A stretch of DNA of 64,000 bases from Armillaria gallica. Taxonomy: Eukaryota; Basidiomycota; Agaricomycetes; Agaricales; Physalacriaceae. This document shows, one piece after another, positions 44,980 to 56,030 of this stretch. The notes beneath the pieces were generated by a model that did not search any database, was not told the origin of the DNA, and was given only the letters and a program-made list of their open reading frames with translations. The stretch's first letter is position 1; each line of letters starts with the position of its first letter. Location of the stretch: the NCBI GenBank assembly GCA_037576215.1, contig JBANDB010000006.1, positions 3,844,001 to 3,908,000 on the forward strand, given 5' to 3'. Made by a program: the position numbers and the translations under genes.

Positions 44980-45207
44980 TGTTGGAGATATCACAGGAAG
45001 CCACGAGAAGAGTGTAGAAGGTTCAAGTCGGCATGATGCCGGATGACCTTGGGACCGATACTTACTGCTTATGGATGAGTTTAGTAGAACATTCTAGATA
45101 GTTTTCGTAGTATAAATACAGGCTCTGTAGGAGCCAGAGAATACAAGTTCATTAGTCTGGCTTTACCAGCCACTAGTCTACCCACTGCGAACCTGCAGTT
45201 TCCAACA
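44980..45207. mobile_element. 228-bp copia-like solo LTR
   Basis: It begins TGTTGGAGATATC and ends TTTCCAACA, the TGTTGGA/TCCAACA ends common in Ty1/copia LTRs. Flanking bases ACATG (44,975-44,979) and ACATA (45,208-45,212) form a 5-bp duplication with one transition. A TATA box (gtataaatacagg) is at about 45,111-45,122. No internal sequence follows. Confidence 0.75.
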
Positions 45208-45629
45208 ACATAGTAAAGACTAGAGTGAAAACAGCTAAAATTGCTTGATTTGACATAAATGTATTCTAAAGCTACAAAAACTCTATCTACTCCACCAATA
45301 GTGATACCATGGCTTATTCCTAATACAAGAAACATCTTCAGAGCCTTCTTAAGAGATCCTATTTCTCAAAAGTCCCAAATTGGGCCTACTCGACGTGCCA
45401 TACCCTTCCGACGCTGGGGGCATCCAGATTTGGTCGTGGCATGTCACTGAAGGTCACATCACCTGACCTTCGTTTATTATGGGTACCTTAATAGCCGTCG
45501 ATTTTTCGGGGCAAAGTCCGGTGTCGGCACTCGGCACGTCACGTCGCGTTTAACTACTTACTCGGCTTGTACTCGGCTAGCCCTAACACGCCGCTTTAAT
45601 ATACCACTCCCTTACCTTCTTTCTATCCC
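45208..45629. other. Intergenic sequence and promoter region of the NDR kinase gene
   Basis: The first 200 bp are AT-rich. From about 45,390 CpG content rises sharply (cgacgtgcc, ccgacgc, cacgtcacgtcgcg at about 45,537-45,550). This marks the left edge of the gene-bearing region. Pyrimidine-rich sequence and tttaatataccac precede the ATG at 45,630. Confidence 0.5.
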
Positions 45630-47596
45630 ATGGCAGCGAAAAATATCGCCGGTCTGCCTTCCGAACGTACAGATGGTTTCTCGTACTACCGCGACCGCGA
45701 CATCCATATGGACACCGCCAAGGGATTACCCATATCAGGGTTTGATATCCACATGAACACGGCGAAAGGGCTTACTTTTTCAAATGACATCAACATGCAA
45801 ACCGCAAAAGGAACGTCGACCATCAAGCAACCCGGACTTCAGTTGTGGGAGCGGGAGCTGCTCGATACGGCAGAGGTCAAACGCAAGGCCACCGTTGCCC
45901 AGCTTTGTACGTGCTTCGTAGATTTTATCCCAAGATGACCCTGACGTTGTTTAGATTTCCTCGATTATTATTTCCAGACGCTAGGATACCTCGCTGCTCG
46001 TAAAGAACGGCGAGCCAAGTTTCGATGGGGACACCAAGGCCCGCGATCTCAAGCCCTCGGAGTATTCAAAGGAGTTCAAGAGCTACTGTGGGCGTGAACG
46101 CGTGCTTCTCCGCAGGCGGCGTACCAAGCTTCGCGTCGACCAGTTCCATATCATCGCCCAAGTTGGCCAGGGCGGATATGGCGAGGTCTTTCTTGCCCGG
46201 AAGCAGGAGACAGGGGAAGTCTGCGCGCTGAAAAAGATGAAAAAGAAGACGTTGTTCAAGATGGATGAGGTGCGCTCGTCGCCACTCGCTGACGATATGA
46301 GGCTTACTTCTTCCAGATCCGCCATGTCCTCGTTGAACGCGATATCTTGACCGCAACCAAAACGCCTTGGCTTGTGAGACTCCTCTACGCCTTTCAAGAT
46401 CCCCAATACGTCTACCTCGCCATGGAATATGTCCCCGGAGGCGACTTTCGCACTCTTCTCAACAATTCAGGCGTCCTCAAAGAAGAACATGCCCGGTTCT
46501 ACATCAGCGAGATGTTCGCCGGCGTTAACGAACTCCACAAGCTTGGGTATATTCATAGAGACCTGAAACCGGAGGTACGACATTATTTCGGGAAACGGAA
46601 CTGGCTTGCTAACGTACAGATAGAACTTCCTTGTCGATGGCACAGGACACGTCAAATTGACCGACTTTGGTTTGGCCACCGGTGCACTGAACCCCCGACG
46701 TATCGAGTCACTCAAAGCCAAGGCGAGTTTACCAACTATTCCTACACGGACATCATCTGGAATATGGTTATAGCTCGACAAAGTCAAAGACAATGAAGTT
46801 ATCCATAGATCAACCCTAGAACGCCGCTCTATTTATCGCTCTATCCGTAATGAAGACCCTCGTTATGCCGACTCCATAGTTGGATCACCTGATTACATGG
46901 TTTGCCCTACACCTACGGTGTCTATGCTTTATATTGACACCCCCTGCAGGCTCCTGAAGTCCTACGCGGCAAGCCCTATACGTTCTCCGTCGACTACTGG
47001 TCCCTGGGCTGTATCCTCTTCGAATTCCTCGCTGGCTTCCCCCCCTTCAGCGGCAGCAACCCTGAAGAAACATGGACGAACCTCAAGAACTGGACAAAAG
47101 TCCTTCGAAGGCCCGAGTATGATAAGCCGGAGGACCTGGTGTTCAACTTGACAGACACGGCTTGGGATGCCGTAACTAGGTATGTTCATTAATGTGATCC
47201 TATAGAGGACCTCCCTCACCGCTGACGATGTGAAGGTTACTCTCTCACGCAAGCGTCCGATACGCCACCCTGCCGCAAGTCTCCGGTCACCCCTTCTTTG
47301 ATAGTGTCAAATGGGACGACCTGCGTTCTGTCACCGCCCCATTCGTACCTGCTCTCGACTCTGAGATCGATACTGGCTACTACGACGATTTCACCTCTTT
47401 GGAGGATATGGCAAAGTACGCTGAGGTCCGCGAGAAACAGAGGAACGTCGAACAAGTGAAGGAGAAGGACGAAGGGTTTGGGAGGGGGGTATGGGTCGGG
47501 TTTACTTTCGGAAAGAATGGGCCTGGGGCCGGTGGTAAAATGGGCGGTCTGGGAGGTGGGAAGTTTGATGATGGCGCTTTGGCGACTATTTTCTGA
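45630..47596 (+). CDS. NDR-family AGC protein kinase, Dbf2/Sid2 type
   Basis: Ser/Thr kinase of the mitotic-exit/septation network, where Dbf2 or Sid2 works with a Mob1 partner. Exons by eye: 45630-45906, 45955-46269, 46317-46574, 46624-46722, 46774-46899, 46950-47179, 47236-47596; about 554 residues. Features: the Mob-binding helix region ([19 protein letters not shown]), glycine loop GQGGYGEVF, Lys in [20 protein letters not shown] in LTDFGLATG, the NDR insert, GSPDYMAPEVL at the activation loop, and [15 protein letters not shown]. The 46723-46773 intron starts GC (AAG/GCGAGT). Exon 2 needs removal of one T near 46,019-46,022 (AAGTTTCGAT) to keep frame into [11 protein letters not shown]. 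Convergent with the next gene. Confidence 0.93.
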
Positions 47597-47760
47597 GTGG
47601 ATACCCCGAATGAGAAGTAATTGCATGTACATTGTCTGTCAATAAGATCTGGATTGGAACTTTTATCTATAAGCGAATTGCACAGATAAAGGTAATAGTG
47701 AAATAATAGCGGAATAAGATAGAGCGAGATAAATACATCGAACTGAAAAGTGCGAGTACG

Positions 47761-48790
47761 CTACCACATAAACATATCGTCACGATGTCCCCCGCCGCCA
47801 ACCTCGTAAACCTCAAACTTGAGGCTACACTTCATGTTGTTCCTAGAATAATTCAGCTCTGCTGAACGGATCTCGACGTCGCATGCCCCCAGCTTGATGG
47901 ATTTTGCAAATGAAGGAGCCCCGCCTCGCGTCCACCGATACCCTTTCAGCGCCTTCAGTTCGTCTCCAAACAACTCCGCAATCTGCGCCCTGGTGCTCTG
48001 GGTGGAGAATCAGTACATGTGAATGTAGCAAGAGAATCAAGACCCACAAAACGAATAATCGTAACCGCGCTCTTTGGCTTATTCCGAGGTGTAGGCTAGA
48101 TCAAGACACCCTTGCCTCCAAAAATTCCATCAAACTCAGCCTGTTCGAAGACCTCGTCGCACTTGATCGTCTTGGGTGTCCCTTGGAATTTGACGGTGTC
48201 GGATTTGCAGTCCTTCTTGATCCTTCAGGGACATCAGAACACTAACTAGTCTAAAATTGACGGTAACTGGCCTATCGAAGATCTTCTTGAGCTGCATCTT
48301 GCGTTTTTTCTCCTCGGCTTTGTTCGTCACACCGGACTTGACACTGCCACTGGCGATGGGCTGGGGTTCATCGAGGATAGTGCTCGTCCTGGCGCGTTTT
48401 GCAGGGGGCCCTTGGGCTTGTGCGTTTTTTGCCGCCTCCAACTCGTCCTCTAGCTAAAAAGGCGCGTGTTCAGCGGTCGAAGAATACAATGACGCGTCCT
48501 ACTCACCTGGAAAATCCTTTGCTTCATCGCCTCAATCACCTATATCGACAACATGTTAGATCCACGTCGACGCGTCGAGAACTCAACTCACCGACGAGTT
48601 CGCCTCAAATTCCTTCAAAAGATCGATAGCCTCTATAAAATGGCGCGTCAGTCGCGTCTTCCATCATGAGTGATGTCGCCGCCGTACCTCCATCGGCAGT
48701 CGTGATGTTGCGTTTTCGCGGGTTCTTCTTGCTTGCGACATTGCTTATGTTCTCTTTGTCGACAACGGGGAAGGCGATGGTAGCCTGCAT
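47761..48790 (-). CDS. Conserved hypothetical protein, coiled coil plus C-terminal domain
   Basis: Several short exons fit: 48790-48688 (MQATIAFPVVDKENISNVAS), 48632-48592, 48539-48507, then from 48,453 a piece with EDELEAAKNAQ, KRARTSTILDEP and EEKKRKMQLKKIFD. Further exons give CKSDTVKFQGTPKTIKCDEV, FDGIFGGKGVLI, and after a 50-bp intron STRAQIAELFGDELKALKGYRW to a stop at 47,761. The first half is a Lys/Glu coiled coil, the end a small globular domain (VEIRSAELNYSRNNMKCSLKFEVYEV). An in-frame TAG at 48,096-48,098 (VLI*PTPRNKPKSAVTIIRF) is probably a mutated Gln codon. The splice before CKSDTV is uncertain. I do not recognise a function. Confidence 0.65.
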
Positions 48791-49144
48791 TGTGGGGGAA
48801 ATTGTTGGCAGATGGTGGTAGTCGGAAAGTAAAGGGGAAAGGAGGACCATCCAGATCGAAACTCGCCTGAAAAAGAGCCCCGAGTTTTCCCACGCCATCG
48901 TCGCGCCAAACCTTTTATAGATTAGCCGACAAGGCTGTACTAATATCGCGCGCGCAACGTTAAATTGCACAATGGGATAGGCTACACAAGCACGGGTTAC
49001 TCCAAAGGAAGGCTCCGTCTATATGAGATGAGACTAAATTTCCATCGGCGGTTGTATTCAAACGCGCCAACTGCAGTGTTTTATGTTTTCTGACATGTAC
49101 GTCTAATGATCTATAGGCCTCGCGGCAGGTTCGAAAGATTAAGA

Positions 49145-50966
49145 TTAATTCTTCCATCTTTAATCCAGAAAAGCAGTTAGATTTGTACAAGGTAGACACG
49201 CAAGAAAGTTCTTACATTTTGACAAGTCGGTCCCTCCCTCCGCTTACAATTTTATCGGCCACAAAATCGACACAATAAACCTCGTCAGTATGCCCTGGGA
49301 GGTCGGTTTTGATTTTATAGGTCTTGAGATCCCATATCTATTTATCAAAACTGTCAGTATGAAGCAATGAAATACGGCGGATAAACCCACTTTAAGAGTA
49401 CTATCTTTACTCGCGCTAACCAACAGCCTACTATCCGCACTCCATGTCACTCGATACACTGCACCAATATGACCTCGGAGAGTGGCAACGTATTTTCCTG
49501 TCCGGCCTTCCCAAACACGTACACTGTTATCCCATGCTGCAGAAGCAGCCCACCGACCGTCTGGAGAGAACGCGACATGACTTATCTGTCGCTGGTGTCC
49601 TGTCAGCCGAGCCACTGACTTCAATTTTCCTGAAGAGGGCTCAGATGCCGGTGACGAGGAAGGGAAGAGAGACCATAGGAAAAGTGTATGATCGTCCGAG
49701 CCGGAAATGAGGATCTCCGGTGTGGTGGCTAGCAGGGCCGTATATCTCTTCAAGGCCAGTTGTTGCGCTGAAGCACGTCTTAGCACTACGACAAGGAACA
49801 ATAGAGCAAAGACTTACCCTCTTCATCTGACTGGGGTTTCTTGCCTGTATGATCAAATGGCCCTGTGCGCAATACAAAGTCCGTATTCAACGCTAATGTC
49901 GTGACCCAGTGAGCATGATCTTTTAGGGTATGAAGTGGCCGGCCCTATAGAAGATATGAGCGAAGAGTACGAGTGAAAAGCATCAAACTTACATTCGCAT
50001 CCCAGACGCGCACAGTACGATCGCTTGACGCAGTATACAAAACACCTTTGCCGACACCACCCCACTTCACGACGTTGACTGAGGCGGTATGCCCACCAAG
50101 GGTGTACTCTACTCTCCTTGTCAGAGTAGACCAAACGCGAACTGTTCCATCCTTGGACGACGAGGCCAATCGAGGAGCGGTCGCATTGAGATGTATGGGC
50201 TCCCAAGAAAGCGAGGTAACCCATTTCGTATGTCCTTTCAGTGCATCTCCAATCGGCTTCCCAGTCTTCGGGTCCCACAGACGAACATGGCCGTCATGTC
50301 CGCCTGTCGCAAGCTTCCTCTCCATCGCCTCCCACTCCACACAAAGAACCCAGCCTTTGTGGCCCGAGAGTACGTGCGACGGTGTCTCCGTATTCAGGTC
50401 CCACAGTCGGGCGTTCGTGTCCCCAGAACCGGTGGCGAGAAAGTTTCCGGTTGGCGAAAATGAAGCGCAAAGGATGGGCGAAGTGTGCCCTCCAAGAGAC
50501 GACGAGCATCTTGTCGCTGGTCGTACTCGGAATACGCTCTGAGGTGAGCACCGCACAACAATCACATCTTCTTCGGTAAACGAATTTGAAGGGTGGTCGA
50601 TGACATCTGCCTCTATTGACTTGGATATTACGATCCGAGTTGGTGCACTAGCAGGAGCGTCTTCGTCGTTTGGTAGTGTAACATGAAACTGGAAGGGAAC
50701 GGGGTCGTCATCCTGCATTAAATCAGCTCCCATATCTTTGGATACTTTTCGCAACGCACCTGTGTATTTAGCTTATTCACCAGAGCCTCTAATCCCTCTC
50801 TTGATACACTGGCAGGTAAATTCACGGCTGGCGCAAGAGGATGACCATCATCGTCTGATACGAACTGAACGAGGATATTGAGAGACGGTTTCGGTGGTTC
50901 TGCTGCTGGCTCGGGGATGCCATGATATAGCTTGACGCGCTTCGGAGGTGGTAGCAGAGTAGCCAT
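49145..50966 (-). CDS. Notchless/Rsa4-type WD40 ribosome biogenesis protein
   Basis: Rsa4/Nle1 binds the pre-60S particle and is the substrate of the Rea1/Mdn1 AAA ATPase in nuclear 60S maturation. Exons by eye: 50966-50760, 50712-49993, 49944-49818, 49767-49391, 49337-49216, 49157-49145; they add to 1,566 nt (521 residues) in frame. The N-terminal NLE domain (LVQFVSDDDGHPLAPAVNLP to FQFHVTLP) is followed by eight WD-type repeats, for example GHTSPILCASFSPTGNFLATGS, GHKGWVLCVEWE and GHQRQISHVAFSPDGRWAAS. The last 13-bp exon supplies the typical end VKIWKN. It is tandem with the histidine kinase, 272 bp away. Confidence 0.93.
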
Positions 50967-51237
50967 GATATTTTTTTTGCCGGCGGTACCGGCATGCGAC
51001 CCTTTCCAAATGCGGTGAGGCTGAGTCAAGAGTTGAGCGACAAAATTCCATTGATACAGCAAACCTAAACCCGGTAAAAGAGAAAACATAGAACTAACTA
51101 GAAGCACTGCGTAAGGATATATGAAACGTCCATGGCGGCCAAGTATATGTCGTGAGATAGTGAGTATAACATGTCTGATGGTACACAATGCAAACCGAAA
51201 GCAGAGACCCGAACCCAAAACCCAAAAACGTTTCCCA

Positions 51238-54200
51238 TTAGTACGCTCCACCTGGATCCATCCATCGTGCAGGACGCGGACGCCAATGCTTCCCTCCCAG
51301 TCGTGAGGCAGCCCTTTCAGCCGTAAGTTTGTTAATTATGTTCAATAAATCACCCCGACGAAGGGGTTCTGGACAATAATCAGTCAACAGACAATGGGAT
51401 ATCGACCTCGACTTACTCGTGATATGCTCGTCCTGCGGAGTAAACCCATCAGTAACTGTGGTACATTATGCGCATTGACAATACGTACCATTCCCGCCTG
51501 CATACAGCGTTCCCTGTCGCCGATCACTGGAATCGCGATTATGAATCTCAACAAAGTCAAAGTTTAGAAAATACGTACTGGCATGAGCGGTCAAAGCAAC
51601 TATTGGTATAGGTTGCAAATCGGCGTGCATTTCATACGCCCTAATCAACTCCGTCGCCTCCATACCACCCATGAATGGCATCGAGACATCCATCTAAAGC
51701 GCCCTCATCAGAAAACACGGTCAAGGAACCGGCGAACAAAGACTAACCAAAATGATATCGTATGGTCTGTTCTGCAACACTCGTCTTTTAAACGCCTCCA
51801 GCGCGCTATTGCCATTCTCCGCGATTTCGACGCTATGCCCGTACTTCTCCAGGATCTTCACAGCTAGTTGTTGATTCACCACGTTATCTTCGGCGAGAAG
51901 AATGTCCAGTGTTGTATCATTCGGTACAGTCACCGGGACTACAGTGTTCGACTCCAGAGCACATATTAACGCAGATGAAAGGTCGTGAGCGGTTATCGGT
52001 GTCGTGACCTGAGAGCTGATGCTATTGTCCAAACACCACTTCACTAGAAGCATTTCAGAAGGCACCATCGTTTTGTATGAAAGGATACTCACAATTGAGC
52101 CGGGGCATATATGGAGCCAGTAACACAACGGGTATGTAACGAAGATGCTCATGCTCCCGAAGGTTCTCGGTCTGAAAAAATAGCATTGTTACGCCTAGAA
52201 GATCAAAAAAGGAGTAAATGCTCACGACAACCAGAGCGTCGGCCACGATGGTATCAATGTGAGGACATTTTGCTTTGTCCGCAACCTCAGAGACGGAATG
52301 GACCACATGAACCTTCAGACCTAGACTCCGTATGCTCTTCGCCACCCCTGTCTCGTCGCCTAGGCTATCCATATAAAGGATCGTTCGCTTCGAGAACGGC
52401 GACATCTTGGACAAAATGTTGTCCATGGAGCTATGGCTGATCTGAGAGGTTATTGTGAAGAAAAACTTGCTTCCCCGTGCAACCTCACTCTCGACCCACA
52501 TATTCCCTTGCATCAAATTGACTAGACGCTTCGAGATTGATAGTCCCAGACCTGTCCCGCCGTATTCCTAGTAGAACGACTATCAGCCGAACGTACATTA
52601 AATAGAAAGGAACTGGCCCTAGTTGTTGATCCATCTGCCTGACAGAAAGTATCGAAGATGATGTTCAACTTTTCTTTTGGTATACCGATACCCGTGTCAC
52701 TGACGCAGAACTCCAGCGTCACATTCTGGTCATCGCACGCCACCAGCCTGCCATAGAATCCAATATGGCCTCTCTTCGTGGCCTTAGATCGCGTAAACTT
52801 GATAGCATTGCCCACAAGGTTGGTGATGACCTGTCTCAAACGTAACGAATCGCCAATGAGCTGATCGGGAATATCAGGAGAGATGTCGAAGGTCAAGTCA
52901 AGGTTGTTTTGATTCGCGCGCACGACTAGTGTCTTGAGAATTCCGAATACCGTTTGACGGAGAGAATAAGAGACAGCTTCCATTGTCATCCGACCAGCTT
53001 CGACTGTGTAGAAAGGCAGGTGAGTTAAATTGACTCTTTATCTGCCAAGACTCACTCTTGGAAATATCCAGAATATCATCGATGATTAACAGTAACGACC
53101 GCGCCAGACTATGGACTAAGAGCAAACTCTCTCGCTGTGATCTGTTCAGATCACTGTCGAGAGTAAGCTCTGTCATACCGATGATCCCGTTCATCGGCGT
53201 CCTTTATGTGTCAGATTTTCCGAAACCACAGGCCCAGGGAGCGTTAACTCACCTAATCTCGTGAGACATATTGGCCAAGAACTCACTCTTACTCCTGTTC
53301 GCCAATTCGGCAGCCTCTCTTGCTGCAGTATTCTTCTGGATACTATCTCTCAAATTGAAAACCATACTGTTGATATGCGACTTTAGTGAGTCCATTTCTC
53401 CGCTGGCCTCGACAGTAATGAACCGAGTAAAATCGCCATCCATGGCAGCAGCCGAGATCTGGGCGAATCCTCGTACTTGTGTGGTCAAGTTTCCTGCCAT
53501 GGCGTTTACGGACAACCTGTGTTGTAGATGAGGACACTGGCCGCGGTGAGAACAGTTAAGAAACCTACGTGATCTCCTGCCATATACCTTGAACATTGCC
53601 CACGTCTGCCACACCACCCAACTTTCCTTCGGTCCCAACCTCTCGCGCGACTTTTTTCACCTCGACAGCGAAGATATCTAGTTGGTCGATCATCTTGTTG
53701 ATCGTCTCGACTAACTCCAGCATCTCCCCAGAGACCGATACTCCGACAATCTTTTGTGTTAGATCACCATGCGCCACAGCAGACTAAGCGATAAAAATCA
53801 GTATCGTGGTCTTGGAGCGGTTAATGGGACGCACCGTGGCGATTGCAATAACCCGAACCTGGTTAGTCAACTAAAAGATCGATGAATAGGAATACCCAGG
53901 AGCGAGAGAGCATATCGACACATACGTTATTAGCCATGACGTTGACATTATCCGTCAAATCCTTCCATGTTCCCGCGACATTCTTCACTTGAGCCTGCCC
54001 ACCCAGCCTTCCCTCCGTGCCGACCTCGCGCGCCACTCTCGTCACCTGAGCAATCATAAGGAATGAAAAGAGGGAAGTCCAAGTCATAAGCGCACCTCAT
54101 CAGCGAAGACACTCAACGAGGATGTCATCTGATTGACAGTTTCCTTCAGTTCAAGGAATTCGCCTTTCACATCAATCTCGACGCGCTTGGACAAGTCGCC

Positions 54201-56030
54201 GTTCGCGACGGCCTTCGTGACTTCAGCAATAGACCGTACTTGGTTGGTCAGATTCATGGCCATAAGATTTACGTTGTCTGTCAAAGCCTGAATCAAAGTG
54301 AGCGACGTCACGAAAATTGTGGTGTGCTCTAACCTTCCATGTTCCGAAGACTCCGGGTACGACGGCCTGTCCTCCCAGTTCTCCCTCCGTCCCGACCTCC
54401 AAACTGACGCGCGTTACTTCACTCGCAAAAACGCTGAGCTGCTCAACCATCTTGTTGACAGTGATCTTCAGGTCCAACATTTCACCTTGAGCGTCAACGT
54501 CGACGAGCTGTGTCAAATTGCCTGTGGCCACGGCTTTGGTCACCTTGGAAATCGACCGCACCTGGTCGGTCAAATTGTTCGCCATCTTGTTCACGTTTCT
54601 AGTCAAATCGGCCCATGTACCCTTGACACCTTCGACCTTCGCCTGACCACCGAGGATACCTTGTGTACCGACTTCCAGAGCGACACGAGTAACCTCGGAT
54701 GCAAATGCATTCAAATCGTCCACCATGGAGTTGACGGTTGCCTTCAACTGATGCATCTCGCCCTCTACCTCAATTTCCACCTTCCGCGTCAAATCACCCT
54801 CTGCAACTGCGGTCGTTACTGAAGCAATCGATCGTACTTGATCCGTCAAGGATAAGCACATTCTATTGACGTTCTTCACGAGGGAGAACCAGACGCCTTC
54901 AACATCTTCCACGTTAGCTTGACCGCCCAGCTTTCCTTGAGAACCGACCTCGAGGGTTACGCGGGTAACTTCAGCAGCCAATGCTCGTAATCGGATGACC
55001 ATTCCATTGACTGTATTCTTCAGGTCGAGAATCTCGCCCCGCGCATCGACCTCGATTTGTTTGGATAGATCGCCAACGGCAACAGCTTTAGTAACGGCAG
55101 CTATAGATCGTACTTGACTCGTCAAATTTGCCGCAAGGTTGTTGACAACATCGGTCAGTTCCTGCCAGGTGCCCTCAACATCAGGAACGACAGCTTGGCC
55201 ACCGAGTCTGCCCTCAGTGCCGACTTCTTGAGATACTCGAGTTACTTCTTTCGCGAATTTGCCGAGTTTCTCAACCTAAATATAGATAGAGTATTATTGA
55301 GAGGAGATAATGCGAAAGATAGGGCACGCACCATGGTGTTGATAGCGTCCTTGAGGCTAACCATTACCGCGCCGCGAACCTCAACGGTAATCTTCTGACT
55401 AAGATCACCATTGGCTACCGCATTGCAAACCCTAGCGACATCCTGCACCTGATCTTTAAGAAGCTTGAGCTCCTCGACGGCGCTTAGACCGCTTTCAACA
55501 GCAACGGTCGCCAAAGGACCGCTCGGGGTAACGATGAGCGGGGAATTTGGTGAGGGTTTGATTCCGAACGACGACATTCTCTTGACAAGATCTGAATCCG
55601 TAAATCGAGTGCTGCAAGTCGAACAATAAACGAACTCGGCAACTGGAGATGCAGAGGATACGTCGGCGGCATGCACAGGGATATTTTTATGGAAAAACGA
55701 AGGAGCCGAATCGCTGGACGATAAGTCATCGAGATTGATAGAGGTTGGTGCAGCCGGCGCACGGGTAGATGTAGTGGTGGTTGGGGCTGCCATTGTTGTC
55801 GCCTTTATGGCAGAAACCTGCTTGGAGTCGGTACCGAGAGACCAAAGGGCCTTTTCAGCGCGGTTCATTCTCCCTGCAAAGTCGGAGAGTGTACGCAAGA
55901 TAGAATCTGTCTGCCAGTCAGATGGGCCGGTATACTTGGGCAAAGAGAGGGATCCGGGACCGAGGGCATAGGCAGAAAGCAGAGCAATGAGGTGGGATCT
56001 GAAGGGATCACCGGGATCGTAGCTCGCCAT
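51238..56030 (-). CDS. Group III hybrid histidine kinase with HAMP repeats (Nik1/Os-1 type)
   Basis: Cytosolic osmosensing kinase that controls the HOG MAP-kinase cascade through Ypd1 and Ssk1; target pathway of dicarboximide and phenylpyrrole fungicides. Start [10 protein letters not shown] at 56,030; roughly 1.3 thousand residues over many exons. After about 170 variable residues come seven HAMP units, with cores such as [52 protein letters not shown] and [17 protein letters not shown]. Then HisKA ([21 protein letters not shown], His at about 53,24x), HATPase ([30 protein letters not shown]), a degenerate receiver-like part and a true receiver ([14 protein letters not shown], phospho-Asp in ILMDVSMP). 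End WMDPGGAY at 51,238. Confidence 0.95.

Noticed and set aside
1..45200. CRISPR arrays or bacterial-type operons
   Set aside because: Repeats are transposon-derived, introns are spliceosomal, and no regularly spaced short repeats exist.
44980..45630. A complete copia element starting at the LTR at 44,980
   Set aside because: The bases after 45,207 repeat the flanking ACAT(G/A) and no gag or pol follows, so a solo LTR explains it better.
49973..50579. Long plus-strand frames opposite the WD40 gene
   Set aside because: Antisense shadows of a well-supported, spliced Notchless gene.
54298..54822. 174-codon plus-strand frame
   Set aside because: Antisense shadow of the HAMP repeats of the histidine kinase.
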